The position numbers and the translations under genes are program-made. From the NCBI GenBank assembly GCA_003971905.1, contig RSEE01000021.1, positions 62,001-126,000 on the forward strand: 64,000 bases of DNA. Reading direction: 5' to 3'. Below the pieces are notes generated by a model. That model was not told the DNA's origin. It worked only from the letters and a program-made list of their open reading frames with translations, and searched no databases. The number at the start of each line of letters is the position of its first letter. Position 1 is the stretch's first letter. Origin of the DNA: Moniliella sp. 'wahieum' (Eukaryota > Basidiomycota > Moniliellomycetes > Moniliellales > Moniliellaceae). Shown one piece after another: positions 32,074 through 44,079 of the stretch.

Positions 32074-35000
32074 TTAGACAATGATCAAATCGCCCTTGCA
32101 TGCCAGACAATGGTACACATGGTCTTCGAGTCTCGGCGGCGGCGGCCGGGCCGGGTGGGCCAAATGGACACTGTGTGCTCCGCGTCAGGTTCGCCGGGAG
32201 GGGAGAGGGTGACGGTGGGAACGGGCGCGGGCAAATCCAATGGCGACGAGGGCAACGGCGCTGGTACCGGCTGCGCCGAACCGGATTCCTCACCAATGCG
32301 GGTCCGGAGCATGCTCAAGCTTTCGGCGCGGCGGTGGCGCTGCGCGGGGGGCAGGTCGGCCGGGTTGGTGATGGCGTGCAACCCTGCGTGGGCGGGCGGA
32401 GGGAAGGGCAGCGTCCAACGGCGCCGAGCTCACACGCGCGGAGGTGGTGGCACTGCGACGGTGGTTGCAAGTGGGCATTGTCGGTGGCAGCAGCGGCAGC
32501 AGAGAAGGAGCAGGCGTGACCATCTTCCTCTCTCGCTCGGGCGCCAACGTGGTCTGCACCCGCTCCAACTCAGCGTGAGCCTCGCGCAGCGCAGCCAAAA
32601 GCTCCGTCCGTTCCGGACCATCGGACGGCGCCGCCTTGGCTTCCAGCTCAGCCAGCGGGATTCGGCCTGCTGCTGCGACGCCCGACTTGCTTCGGCGTCG
32701 GTCCTAGCTTGGTCCAAAGCCGCTTGCGCCGCAGCCAATTCGGCCTCAAGGGCGGTTGTGCGATCATCCGTTTCCCCGGGCTGCTCCGAGGAGACAGATG
32801 CGAGACGAGCTTGGGCCAGTGCCTCTGTCAGCTCATCCCGTCCTTTTGGTGAACAGCGGCCTGCTCGGTCAGTTGAAGTTGCAGCTGCTCCACCAGCGCT
32901 TGGGACGCACTGGCCTCGGCCTGGACTTGGGCCAAACGCTCCGCCTCCATCTCACGTTCGCCAGCGTGGGACGAAGCCAGGCTGGCCCACTGTCCTTGGC
33001 CTCGGCAAATTGGGCACGGGCCGTTTCCAAGTCGGATTGCGCCTGTTGCAGGGCAAGATTGGCGGTCTTAGTGGCGGTTTGAGCTTCGGTTAGTTGTTCG
33101 CGCATCTGCGCCAGCTCTGTACCCGCCGCTTGCAGTTGGCCAGCATTTTCAGCGGCAAGCTGATCCAGCTCGCCAATCCGCGTTTCCAGCTCGGATCGGT
33201 GGGAGACCAACTTGTCCATCTCCTGCTTCAGCGCGGCGAGTTGGGCTTGGGAGTGCTCCAAGTCGAGGCCCAGCTGCGTGGTACGGTGGGTCTCGTGGTC
33301 AAGATCGCGCTGGAGGTTGGATCGGTCCGTTTGAGATTGGGCAAGAGAGGCAGCCTGTTCGACCGCTTGGGCAGACGCGGCAACTGCCTCGGCTCGGATG
33401 CGCGTCTCGCTCCTGCTCCAGGGCAGTGGCGTGATCACGGAGCTTGGTCAACTCCTGCTGGACTGCGCGCTCAGCATCCGCCTTGGCTTGGTCCAAGGCA
33501 TGTCCCAAGTCTGGACCATGCGCTGGGCTTCCGCCCGCGCCTCGTCCCGCTCCTTCTCGGCTTGGTGCCGCAACAGCTCGGCATCGGCCGTTTGGGCATC
33601 GGCAGCGACGACCACCTGGCTGGCGCGCAAGTTGGGCCTGCATGTCGGTCACTTGTTCCTCGGAACGCGCCAGACGGAGTTGGAGGTCCTGAACCTGCGT
33701 CTCGAGCTTGGACACTGGAGGAGGATCAGAACCAGCATCCCGGGCACAAGGGACTTCTTTCGACCCCGACCGAGTCGCCATGCCAGGAATCGTCATGGGA
33801 GCGTAGGGCGCGGCGGGCCCCACAGAGGTTGAAGCGCGTGGGTGGGGGGGGAAACTGGGGAAACCAACGTGCATCGGGAACGGGAAGCGCATTTGCCGGA
33901 GCGGCCACAGTACTCGATTGGGAAAGATCGCCAGCACTGGACTCCTTGACAGACAAAGGGGGGGCTCGGACTTGGATGCTGGCTCAGGCGTGGGGAGGGC
34001 AGGCGCTCGGGCTCCGGCCAGTCGTCCCGTTCTCCCTCGCCGCAGGAGTGGGATGGGACAAGAGCTCAGACTCTGAAACGGGCATGAGGGGAGAGGCAAC
34101 CTCATCATGAGTCGATGGCTGGATCTCATCCAAACGAGCGTCGGGCTCGGGTTTCGGTGGCTCGCCAACGGCAACAGTTGTTGGGGCAGGATAGCATGTG
34201 AAGGCTCTGGTACGGTCCCCTTTTCCAGCTGGGGAGGGGAAAGGTCCTGCACCCCATCAGACACAAGCACAGCCGAGATAGATGAGCCGGGACCAACAGT
34301 CTCCACCACCTTTAGGTCCGTGACAGTCGCGGCCGAATCCCAGCGCATCGGATCGGACCGGTCCACAGGCTTTCGATCCACAGCAAACAATTCACTTGCA
34401 TTTCCTAGAGCAGGTGCCTCCCCCGCCGCAGCATCCAGGGGGAACCCCCCTCTTGATTCCCAGAAGCGCCGCCCCCGCGGACCTCGGCAGAAGGTACAGC
34501 GTCCGCGGAAGAACCGAAATTTGGGGTTGCCCCGCGAGATGTTGGGGCCGCCTCTTGTCCACTGACGGATCAGGCGGGGCGAATGGTGCGTCTGCCGCGT
34601 CTACTCCGTTGGGGGTTGCGTCCTCTTCTTCGGAAAGGTCGGATTCTAGTACGGGGGGAAGGCTGTATCCCTCCGTAGGTGGGTCCGGATTCAAGTCAAT
34701 ATGGTGTAGACCTTCGTCCGAAACAGTGTCCGAAGGATAGACGGCATTGACACCGCCTTCAATAGGAGGCAGAGACTCGGCCTGGTCCCCATCGGGTCCA
34801 ACTGGTGCAGGTGTCGTGCCGCTAAGCCCGGGGCTTGTGTCCTCTTCTCCGGAAAGCTCAGATTCTAGTACAGGAGAAAGGCTGTACCCATCCGTAGGTG
34901 GGTCCGGGTTCAAGTCAATATCGTGAAGACCCTCGTCCGAAACAGTGTCCGATGGATAGACGGCATTGACGCCGCCTTCAATAAGGGGCAGAGGCTCGGA

Positions 35001-35836
35001 TCCAACTGGTGCAGCGGCCGTGCCGTTAAGCCCGCGCTGTGTCTCTTCTCCGGAAAGGTCAGACTCTACGGGGGAAAGGCTGCATCCCTCCGTAGGTGGA
35101 GCGGGGTCAAGTCAAGCTCGTGCAAGCCTTCGTCGGGAACGGTGTCCGAAGGGTATACCGCATTGAGGCCCCCTTCAATATGAGCGAGGGGCACCTTCGT
35201 CGGCATCTGACTGAACCGATGCATCAACAGCAGTGGAATCTGTGCCGTTCCTCGCATCGTTAGTACTAAACTCTCCGTGGAACGCACCCGCACCAAAGGA
35301 TCGAGGGACTGGACAGACTGCGCCTGGGCGTATTGGCCCTGCGGCTGACCCAGCCGACTGCCTGGCAGAGACGGCAAAGAGAGCACTCGCATCCCCGGTA
35401 CGCCCCTGCCTGCGCCTGGGGTGGGGGCTGAGCCGTGTCGCTTCCCCCTTGGGCGTGAGCAGCATGGTATGGGTCCGAGTCCGGCTCGGGCTGGGTGATG
35501 GGCGCGGCAAACTGGGCGAGGTCATGGGCGACTTCCTGGGCGATGCCACCAAAGGCGGTGAAGAAACCCGAGACGGCTGGGCCGCTGTGCGGGCGGGCGC
35601 GGCGCAGCCGGCGAGGCAGGGACAGTCGCTGCGCCTGCAGGGGGGGATGCGGTGTGGGCGGCGAGGGGGGCAAGCGGGGTCGATGCTGGCGGCGGGCGCC
35701 GTGGTGGGCGGCAGAGCAGCGGCGGGAGCGTGGACGCGGCGGCGGCGGCCTCGAGGGCGGCCTTGCGGCGCTTGGCGAGCTGCTTCTTGGCGCGGGAGGC
35801 CGCCGCCGCGCGATCGGACGCATCCATCGCCTGCAT
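32074..35836 (-). CDS. Golgin-like coiled-coil protein with acidic tandem repeats
   Basis: The ATG at 35836 (or 35827) opens MDASDRAAAASRAKKQLAKRRKAALEAAAAAS, listed here in two parts: MDASDRAAAAS then RAKKQLAKRRKAAL. A basic helix of this kind starts golgins of the GM130/Bug1 type. A Pro-rich region (about 35540-35790) follows, then three acidic repeats (core YPSDTVSDEGLH; ESDLSEEEDA) at 34560-35185. After another Ser/Pro linker (about 33700-34390) comes a long coiled coil with heptads (KLETQVQDLQLRLARSEEQ; HSQAQLAALKQEMDKLVSH; GTELAQMREQLTEAQ) over about 32500-33720. The last residues, HCLACKGDLIIV before the TAA at 32074-32076, contain a CxxC pair. The frame changes often. A Golgi tether is an inference from architecture; other coiled-coil scaffolds would fit. 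It is divergent from the PalI gene with about 190 bp between. Confidence 0.6.
34560..35185 (-). repeat. Three diverged tandem repeats inside the golgin-like gene
   Basis: Three copies, spaced about 225 and 197 bp, of a segment coding an acidic unit that includes GGVNAVYPSDTV, SDEGLH and PPVLESDLSEEED. Aligned 100-bp cores (from about 34661, 34886 and 35083) differ at scattered bases, so the duplication is not recent. Confidence 0.85.
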
Positions 35837-36025
35837 GGGCGGGCAGCGAAGCGAGGGGCGGTGGTGGTGGGGCAGGTGGCTCTGCGGAGCACAGGCGGAA
35901 CCATCCATAACTCCGTCACGTGGTGCACGTGACGCGCGGTGCGTGACGCGTGAAGGAGTCTGTCCATGTGACTGTGTGGCGCGCCGCCGACCAGAAGGCA
36001 GCCACCTCCATCCGCCTCCTCGTGT

Positions 36026-37408
36026 ATGCCAACGGCGCGGCTTCCCTCGCTGGCGGCGGCGCTCCTCCTGCTGGCCGTGTGCGTGGTCGAGGTGCTGATC
36101 AGCGTCGGCGTGCCCGTCTGGAAGAGCGTCTACTTGGCCCGTCTCGCCGCGCCCCAGTCCACCCCCGTCGACGTGGGCATCTGGGGCCTGTGCACCGCCC
36201 ATCGCCACTGCACCAACGCTACCGTCGGCCTGGTCTGGGACCCGAGCCAGCTCGACTCGGCCCCCGCGCCTGCGGGCAATGTGCTGCTCAAGGGTCTGAC
36301 CGGTGCGCTGCTTCTCCATCCCATCGCCGCCGCCGCCGCTGCGATGGAAGCGCTGTTCGCTCTCGTCGCCGCCTTGCGCCCCCGCGGCCCAAGGCGCTGT
36401 GGGGCAGTGTGGTCGGTGCCTTCTTCTCCTGCGCCGTTACGCTCGCCGCCTTGGCTGTCACACTCGCCGTCGTTCTCTTGGCCCGGGCCCGTACATGGGG
36501 ACCGTGTCCTTTGGTCCGGCGCTGTGGATGTCTGGGGGCATCAGCGGGGGCGGTGCTGGCGGTCCTAGTAGCCGTGTGGGCCGCCGGGATCGGGTCTCTG
36601 CCCACTTCGTCCGAGTACGCTTCGCCGCCCTACCCTTACCCCACCGCCTCGGCTGCCGACCGTAAATGGTCCGACCCTTCAGTGCTCGTTACCAAAGACG
36701 GCGACGACGGGCAAGCGATGGCCTACTTTGCCCAGAGCGCCGACCCTGTGGCTGCGACCCCACTCGCGCACCCAGCTCAATCCAGAGGGCAATCGCGAGG
36801 AGCAGGGGTACGCGTATGACCCAACAAGCTACGCCACCTATCCCCAGTCCTACGAGCCCTACTATCCTACCTCAGCCGCACCGGCATCGGCCCCGGCGTC
36901 TGGGACGCACCTGGCTACACGCACCAGACCGAGGGCTCGTGGGGGGACCAGTACCCCACTGGCCGGTCTGTATCTGGAGCGCGGTACCTCGCTGACCATC
37001 CCCTGGCTGGGCAAGCTTACCCTGCGCACGATCCAACACAGACCGGTACGGGGTCTGTAGCCACCTCGGCTCCTGAGGCGGTGCCTTCTAGTGGGGCTGT
37101 GGCGGTGCAGTATGGTGTGGCCTATGGAGATCCGACCGAAGGCGATCCCGCCCGCCTCACCAGCGGTGCAAACGGGTACGAGGCCTACGATCCAGCCTAC
37201 GATCCAACCCGCACTGCGCCGCTCCACACGCTCGCGAGCTTCTCCCTTAACCCGCCGGGGGAAGGCAACCCTCCACTGCAGGATGGCTACATCCATGCAG
37301 GAGGATAACATGCCGACACCGTACTACGCGCTGTACCAGCCAGCCGTGCCTGACTCTTCGTCCCGCGCTGACGATACGGGGACGCAGCCGATGCCTTCTT
37401 TACGGTAA
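36026..37408 (+). CDS. PalI/Rim9-type membrane protein (SUR7/PalI family)
   Basis: Four-helix plasma-membrane protein; PalI/Rim9 members assist the ambient-pH sensor of the Rim/Pal pathway. The ATG at 36026 precedes a hydrophobic helix (LPSLAAALLLLAVCVVEVLI). An external loop follows with GIWGLCTAHRHC, the claudin-like GxWGxC...C signature of this family. Helix 2 is LKGLTGALLLHPIAAAAAA and helix 3 is GAFFSCAVTLAALAVTLAVV. A fourth Gly/Ala/Val-rich helix is split between frames near 36540-36600. The remaining 250 or so residues are a Tyr/Pro/Ser-rich cytoplasmic tail (YAYDPTSYATYPQSYEPYY; NGYEAYDPAYDP), common in basidiomycete PalI proteins. At least three frame shifts are needed. SUR7-type eisosome membership is the alternative; the long tail favours PalI. 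Confidence 0.7.
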
Positions 37409-38049
37409 ATGTCGGCACACAGCCGAGCTAGCGCCCCGGCCCCAATCTTTATCCGTTACGACCCTGTTGACGCCTCACAAGAAGTTATTACTACCCGGCC
37501 TGAAGGTATCTCTGATCGCTCCCTCTTTTCTGTTCTGATTTGCACCGCCCGCGCCTGTGATGGCTTGATGTCCATCAGCTTCTGTACAATTCGTGTATTG
37601 TCATCTTGCCTCGTTCTGTTCCATCTGCTTTGATCTACGCTTAGGGCAGGTTTCTACTAGCCTCCCACGACTCTTGCTTCCATGGAAAGCCCCGACCCAA
37701 CCAGCCTTGCGCGCACGCCAGGCATGCCTGTGTTTCCTGCCAGCCTGATCCGGATCCTTCTCCCATCTCAGTCCCTCGCTTTCTGGTGGCAGGCCAAGAC
37801 AGACAAGATAGGAAGATGGATGTGCCAGCTATAGCGTGCAAGGGGTAGTACAGCCAACGTGAAGCAGGTCGCACCACCCAGCACCCGGCCCAGCCAACCT
37901 GAGACTTCCCATGCCCACTACCCACCGTCCACTGCCCACTGTCCACCGCCGGCCCCGTCCCTCGTAGCGCAATAACCATGGCAATGCTCGCCCCCTCCCC
38001 CCACATACGCAAGCCCAGTCTAGCCGGCACAGCAGGAGAGATGAGCAGT
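37409..38049. other. Intergenic (convergent) between PalI gene and SEC61-gamma
   Basis: 3' flanks of two convergent genes. A run of CCCACT/GTCCACC units (about 37911-37950) is the only patterned sequence. No gene is supportable. Confidence 0.55.
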
Positions 38050-38402
38050 CTATGCGCCGCCGCTGCCGGCCACGCAACCCCACAGCGTGTCAGGGTCTAG
38101 CTCCGACACACACAAGAAGGATGCGCGCACGTACACAAGGATGTTGTTGATAGGGATGTGGATGAGCTTGACAAAGTAGCCAATGAAGCCCATCACGACA
38201 AAGCCCACGCCGACGGCGCGGCAGATCTGCAAGTACTCTGCAGGGCGGCGTGAGTACCGCGAGCAGACGGAGGGGAGGGGAGGAGAGGGGAGGGAGGGAG
38301 AACGTACCCTGCTCGTTGGGCTTCTTGCCGGTTCATGAACTGGGTGCCCTCCTTGACAAACTGCTTGGTGTCGTTGATGGTCTCCTGCATGGGGTTGGCC
38401 AT
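38050..38402 (-). CDS. SSS1: Protein translocation channel subunit SEC61-gamma
   Basis: Single-pass tail-anchored subunit of the ER translocon. Three exons: 38308-38402, 38135-38237 and 38050-38062, with introns of 70 and 72 nt. The product is about 69 residues: MANPMQETINDTKQFVKEG, then TQFMNR, KKPNEQEYLQICRAV, the membrane helix GVGFVVMGFIGYFVKLIHIP and INNILVGGA. The last exon is only 13 nt (GGA plus stop), yet it restores the universal VGG(A) ending. Exon 1 has one base too many between NR and KKPNEQ, so the frame breaks there. This is probably a sequence error, since everything else is intact. It is divergent from the CHD-like gene across 279 bp. Confidence 0.93.
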
Positions 38403-38681
38403 GGTGGTGGTGGGGAGAGGCGAGGCGGCAAAGGCGCAACGTGGCGCGCCGAGGCGAGAAGAACGGAGCTGGAATCCGCGTCGAGTCGAGTCGAGTAGTG
38501 GGGGAGTCTCGACGGGTCACGCGGTCACGCTTGGGGTTCTGAAACGTTGCCGTTCGTTGCCTTGGCTTTTTTCGCGTTCGCGTTTCCGGGCGCCACCGAC
38601 GGCTTTGGATTCAACATTCACCAACACCAACCAACAGTCCCCCCGCCGCGCCTCTCCTCCATCCCGCCCGGCTTGTGCGCC

Positions 38682-41600
38682 ATGCCGCCCGGCCAGGAGG
38701 CCAGTCCGGGCCCCAGCTCCCGCTCCGTCCCCGTCCCCGTCCGCCTCTCCACCACCTCCGCCCCGCCGCCCGCCAGCAAGGCGCAGCTCGATACGCTGTC
38801 CCAGGCCCCGCGCTGATCTGGCGCGCTACGTGCAGATCGCCCACCGCAGCCCCGAGTCCGAGACCCGCTTCGTTCCTTTCCTCAATGCCCGCGCGCACGA
38901 CATGAGCACGCTCGACAACCATTGGCCCTTGTGCGTTCCCCCCGTCGCGCCGTCCGTCGCCCTGTCTAACCCCCCCCCCCTCTGCCTCCTCTTCCCTTAG
39001 CTGCCAGGTGTGCTCGCTGCCGCCCACGTATGAATCGCAGTGCACGATGATCGAGCAAGGTGTGGACCAAGAGCTTCCCCCGGTGCGCGAGGCAAGGATG
39101 CAGATGTGCAGGGTGCGTGGTTGTGCTGCGTCGAGTGCACCGCAGCGTTGCACTTTAATTGTCTGCAGAAGCATCGGCAGGCGACGATCGTGGAAGAAAT
39201 CAATGCGGAGAACCACGAGCAGGGCAGCAGCGCGCCTTTGCTGACGCGTCTGCCGCCGAACATATTTCGGGAGGACACACCGTGCATGGTGTGCTACGAG
39301 GAGCCGGCGCTATGTTTTCTGTGTGGCTTGGACCCCGTTGGCCGGACGGCAAGGAAGCGGAGGACAACTGGGGCCACGAGAGCGACGACGACCTGAGCCA
39401 GTTGGACAAGTATGCGCGTCCTGTGTTTCGCTGTCGGCGGTGCAAGCGTTGTGCGCACTACGAGTGCCTGGCGACAAAGTACGATGGGTACAGGACGAAT
39501 CTGCATGCGGTCGCGTTCCGGGCGCAAGTGGTCGACGCATGGAACTGTCCCGACTGCATCCGCTGGCCGGCAGTGGACCGTATCTTGGCCTCGCGCGCTC
39601 TGCCGGCTGCCGAGGCAGATCGGGCGCTGCAAATGAACGCTGGCAAAGTCAGTATCGACCCTACCGAACTGACCCACCAGTACCTGGTCAAGTTCCACTA
39701 CCACTCGTGGCGCGACCTGGCCTGGGTATCGTACGACTGGCTGCGCTCCACCTCGCCCTCGGCCCTGCGTCTCTTCCCGTCCCAAGACCGCTTTTGTCCC
39801 GACCCACACATCGACTGCCCCCGATCCCAGATTGGACGCCAACTACCTACCAAACCGTGCACAAGGCAGACACATGGGAAATCCTCGACCACGACCCTAC
39901 CCAGCCTTGGCTGCACTACCCTCACCCTGCCCATTCGCCCGCAGCGAGAGACGCCGTCGCGCGGTACGTCGGACGCGCGCACGCCCTCCTGGCCCGCGCC
40001 CGACCCGACGGCTGCGACGCGAGTCCCGCCCAGCTGGTTGGAGCCTGAGCGGGTGTTGGACGCGTTTTACCGTCCTTCCATTCTGCCCTCTACCGACCGC
40101 GCCGCCGAGGCAGTCAAGGCGACCGAAGCACAGCGGGACAAGCTCTGGAGCCGGCCGAACGGTCTGCCGCTCCTCCCGCTCAATGGGCTCATCCATGCGT
40201 CCCAGCTGGCTGGGAGCGACTTGCTGCTTCCCTCCGAGGCTGGCCGCACAGTGACCCATCTAGCCTGGGTGCTGGTCAAGTGGGTCGGGTTGGAGTACGA
40301 CCAAACTTCCTGGACGGCAGTGCGGTGGGAGTCGATTCGCGATAAGGAATATGCGAACGGGTTGGTGCGAGCGTACTGTGCCTATCTCAATGCGCGCGAC
40401 GTGATCATTCGTTTGCCCAAGGACCGAACGCCGCGTCTGCCCGCGACGATCGAGGAGGAGTTGGTCGTCTGGCTGCGCTCAGTGGGAACCGACGCTTGGC
40501 CAAGTCCCAAACAGCAGCGGTCAAACAGATGATCGCTCGGTGGAACATGAACGCGTCGTTTATCTTGGCCGACGAGCCCGGCTGGGAAAGACGGTGGAGA
40601 TCATAACGTTTCTTGGCTGGTTGTTTGTCTGTCGCCAAGCCTCTCCGTTTCTGCTGTTGGTGCCGCAGCACACGATGGGCCATTGGAATCGGCTGTTGCA
40701 GACCTGGTTACCTGGTATCAATACCGTCGTATACGACGGCGGGGTAGAGGGGCGCAGGGTGATTGAGGCGTACGAGCTCTTCCATTCTCGTTTGGATCGC
40801 ACACAAGAGAGGCGAGATGCATGCAAGATGAAGGCCGAAGTGGTAGTGGCTGATGTACGGGACCAAGATGCGATCGCGCAGCGTTGCGCAAATTGGTGCC
40901 GCGATGGGAGGTGGTGTGGTGGCGGATCTGTTGGCCATGTTGGATGCCTCGTCGGTACCTGCAGCAATCGACTCGCTGGTCAGCGGTTGCCGCATCCTCT
41001 TGGCCGACGCCCCCGTCCTTCCCGCCTGGGCCGAGTCGTCCAAGGCGCTGACCACGTTTCTTCAATCGGATTTGGCCAACGCCAAGGGAGAAGAGAACCA
41101 GAGTATGGCACGTTCCTTGCCCTTCTCCCTCTCGGCGGGGTCATCGCTCGTACCCGTTCCTCGGAGCTACTCAATCCGCCCAGGGTGACGCAGGTTGTGG
41201 GCCCACACCCTTGTTCCCTGTGCAAAGGAAACTGTTCCAATCCGTCCTGCGTGCCCACCTGGATCTCATCAAGACACTGTCCGACGGCAAGAAATTGCCG
41301 CAACAAGTGGTGGGGGATGGGTACGCAGTGATCCTGTTGGACATGTTGCGCGTGTGTCAGGGTACCTTTCTCTGTGGAAACCCGGAGCTCAACCCGGGGC
41401 ATGTGCCCAACCCTTCAACCGAGGCTCTGTTGCAGGGCAGTTCCAAGCTCTCTCTCCTTGAGCGTCTGCTCCGCTCGCTCATCGCCAAGGGCCACCGCAC
41501 CGTCGTTGTTCCTCCTTCACCATGGACTTGGATATGATTGAGGAAGTGATCCTGGACCGCGGCTACGACTAATCCGCATCGATCGCGATTCGGGGCCGCG

Positions 41601-42245
41601 CGAGATTGTACGTGCTGAACGCGCGTGGAACCAAGAAGGCGCAACGTATTCTGTCGCGCTCCTCCACGCCCGGACCAACGCAGTGCTCAGCCTGGTGGCA
41701 GCGGATACGATGATTGTATGTGGGTGCCGTGTGGGGTGTGGATGCTGGATTGAATATTGACCAGTGTGACCTGCTTGATGCTAACGCGCGTGTTTGTCCT
41801 CCCAGTTCTTTGGTCAAGACCCTGCCCCCTATGTCCACAGTTGCAACCTAGGCCACGTGTGGCGTATTGGACAGACCAAGGTACGTTACGCGTTCCGTTC
41901 GCTCCTTTTTTTCTGCCACATCCCTCTCTGACACTTAGGGCAGCCGCTATTGATCATGCACCTCGTCGCCGCCCGGTCCCCCGAGGTAGGGCTGCTGGAA
42001 GCCAAGTTGGGCGACAGCAAGGCCGGGCGCGATGGCCAGCTGAACGCGTTTGCGCCATCGGTATTGGACGCCGCTATCAAACGCAGCCGCTTTGCCTGGG
42101 CCACCCCGCTCACCCCCCTCGTCTTCGACCGCGACTCGGCCTACACGGCGGGCGAAGTGGAGCAGCTGGTGGACCAACGCGGTGGCAAGGCGGTCCCATC
42201 CAGCCTACGCCCGAGGCGTCACCCTTGTTCCTCCCTAAGGCCTAG
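38682..42245 (+). CDS. PHD/double-chromo/SNF2 remodeller-like protein (CHD3/Mit1 type) with degenerate ATPase motifs
   Basis: Nuclear chromatin factor resembling CHD3/4 and fission yeast Mit1. The ATG at 38682 precedes a disordered stretch and LARYVQIAHRSP. After an intron that ends at about 39000 come Cys/His clusters: CQVCSLPP, WLCCVECTAALHFNCL, CMVCYEEPALCFLCG, then FRCRRCKRCAHYECL and WNCPDC, the last two reading like a PHD finger. Two chromo-like segments follow (YLVKFHYHSWRDLAWVSYDW; VLVKWVGLEYDQTSW). The SNF2 part has motif I as ADEPGLGKT and Ia LLVPQHTMGHW, but VVADLLAML stands where the DExH box should be and LLADAP where LTGTP is expected. Near the end are SKLSLLERLLRSLIAKGHR, TMDLDMIEEVILDRGYD, ARTNAVLSLVAADTMI and RIGQTKPLLIMHLV. 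At least two more introns lie near 41720-41810 and 41880-41940. Many frame shifts are needed. Confidence 0.7.
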
Positions 42246-43057
42246 AGCAAGACTGTTGAACTTCAACGCACACGTAACTTTGATCTCGATGGTCTGTTGA
42301 CAACGTTGACACGTCAACGCGTCAACGTTCAACTGTGCTTGTGTGGTAGGAGAGTAGAGGAGTTGTGGTGAGAATGCTGATCCTACTTTCTCACCCCTTT
42401 TTCTCAAAGTCGCCGTGTGCATACCTTACACTTACACTTACAACCCCACAGCTGTCTTCTTTCCTGTGCATGCTCGCCCTGCCACATTCCCCAGAAAGCT
42501 CGTCTGGCTGCGCCACACGGCCGCCCAGCCGTGCAGGGCGACCTGTGAGACACACGGCACGCAATGCCTATTGTACTGTACTGGACCCGACGGAAGCGCA
42601 CGCGGGTTACCGGTTAGGCGTAGGAGGGCTGCTGGTGGGTGATGCGGGGTGTGTGCGTTCGGATGGGGAGAGGATGGGCAGGGAGTACGTAGGCCATGCC
42701 TCGCGCTGCGGCGGAGCGCGGGGCCCCAAAGCAGGCGGCGAAGCGGGGAGAAGCGGGAGACAGACGCAGGAGGAGGCGAGCGAGCAGGGCAGGCGGCGTA
42801 CGTAGTGCTTAGCTAAGCGGCGTTGGGGAGGCGGCATCCCCGCAAATGCGGGGGACGCGCTGTGATGCGGGGCCGGGGCGGTGGAGCGTCCCAACCAAAA
42901 TGCCGGCGGGAGCGCACCACTGCCCCCGTGGCAGCGGACAAGCCGCCGGGAGAGAGAAAGGGGTGGGCGGGCGCGGGCGCAGGGCTGGGGGGGGCCGGTG
43001 AGGGTCCCGGCGGGAGAGGGCGCCGCAAGGGCGGTGGGCACGAGCTAGCAGCGGGCA

Positions 43058-43110
43058 ACTAGTACTGAGTACTAGTACTGACCAGTGGGCAGTGACTAGT
43101 GACCTAGTAG
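43058..43110. repeat. AGTACTG / ACTAGT microrepeat
   Basis: ACTAGTACTGAGTACTAGTA followed by CAGTG/GACTAGTGA variants. The unit contains two overlapping palindromes (AGTACT and ACTAGT). The same AGTACTG unit recurs in the SCOT intron and at 52334-52380. Confidence 0.85.
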
Positions 43111-43999
43111 CCACAGGGCAGCCGATAGGGCCCAGGGCGTGGGGCTGGGGCGTGCCTGGGTGCGCTGCGGCGCAGGCACAGCGCCGCTGTCCTGCTGCGC
43201 GCTGGACTGGGCGGCAGTTGCGCGGCTCAACGAACGTGCCTTCTGGTTGGGACGAGCGCATTCGCTTGGGAACAGGGGCGTGTGATGCGTGATGGGGGCC
43301 CTTCTGATTATTCTCGATGAGGTTCTCCCTCATGCTCAGCACGCCCACCCCATTCTTCTCGTCTGGCGAGGGGCTGGAACAAAGGGCAGGAGAGCGAGAT
43401 GGTTTCGTACAGGCCGATCGAGCTTCGAGCTTGGCGGCCCTCCGTCCATGTCATTTGCATGTCATTAGTCATGGGTCCTAGCGCAAGTTCACCGCAGTAA
43501 CCCATGCATGGAGGGTGCGCTGGTGCCCCCAGCGGCTGCTGCGCTGCCAGGCCTGGCCCCAGACTGCGCAGGGTCCGCAGCAGGCGCACCAGGGCGCAGC
43601 CGCCCTGCCCGCACCTGGCCTGCCTTCCCCGGCAGGCGCCCTGGCGCCCACACGGGCACTGTGCTGGGCGTGTGGGCGCTGTGGGCGCTGGTGCCGGCGG
43701 CCTGACACATGACACACAGAACACGTCACACCAGCGGTGCGCACGCGGCCAGTGTTCCTGCAGCCGTGCCTGCGCCCTGCACGCACAACCCACAACCCAG
43801 CCGTCTGACAGTCGCCGACTGCCGCCCCAGAATCAGACACCAGCGTCCATGTCGCAGGTCGCATGCCACATGTCACATGGCACATGTCACCCAGGGCGAC
43901 TGCACCCATCTGCCTGCCCTCACGCGTCACGCGTCACGCCTCCCGCCGCACGCCGCACGCCTCACGCCTCGCCCGCAGCGAACCACACCCCGCCAGCGG

Positions 44000-44006
44000 T
44001 ATAAAA
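44000..44006 (+). promoter_or_regulatory. TATA box of SCOT
   Basis: TATAAAA 80 nt upstream of the SCOT ATG, followed by a pyrimidine-rich leader. Position and context are typical for a fungal TATA-type promoter. Confidence 0.6.
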
Positions 44007-44079
44007 GCCCCCCCGCCTCCCTCGCTGCTCCCCTGCCCGACCTCCCCCGCCCCCTCCCTCCATCCCTTCCTTCCCCCCC

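Larger units (their letters stand above)
42246..44079. other. Intergenic, 1.8 kb, upstream of SCOT
   Basis: GC-rich DNA without a supportable gene. It contains an AGTACT/ACTAGT microrepeat (43058-43110), CACATGTCACATG-type strings near 43868-43890, GTCACGCGTCACGC repeats at about 43923-43938, and a TATA box at 44000. Open frames on both strands here have skewed composition and no motif. Confidence 0.55.
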
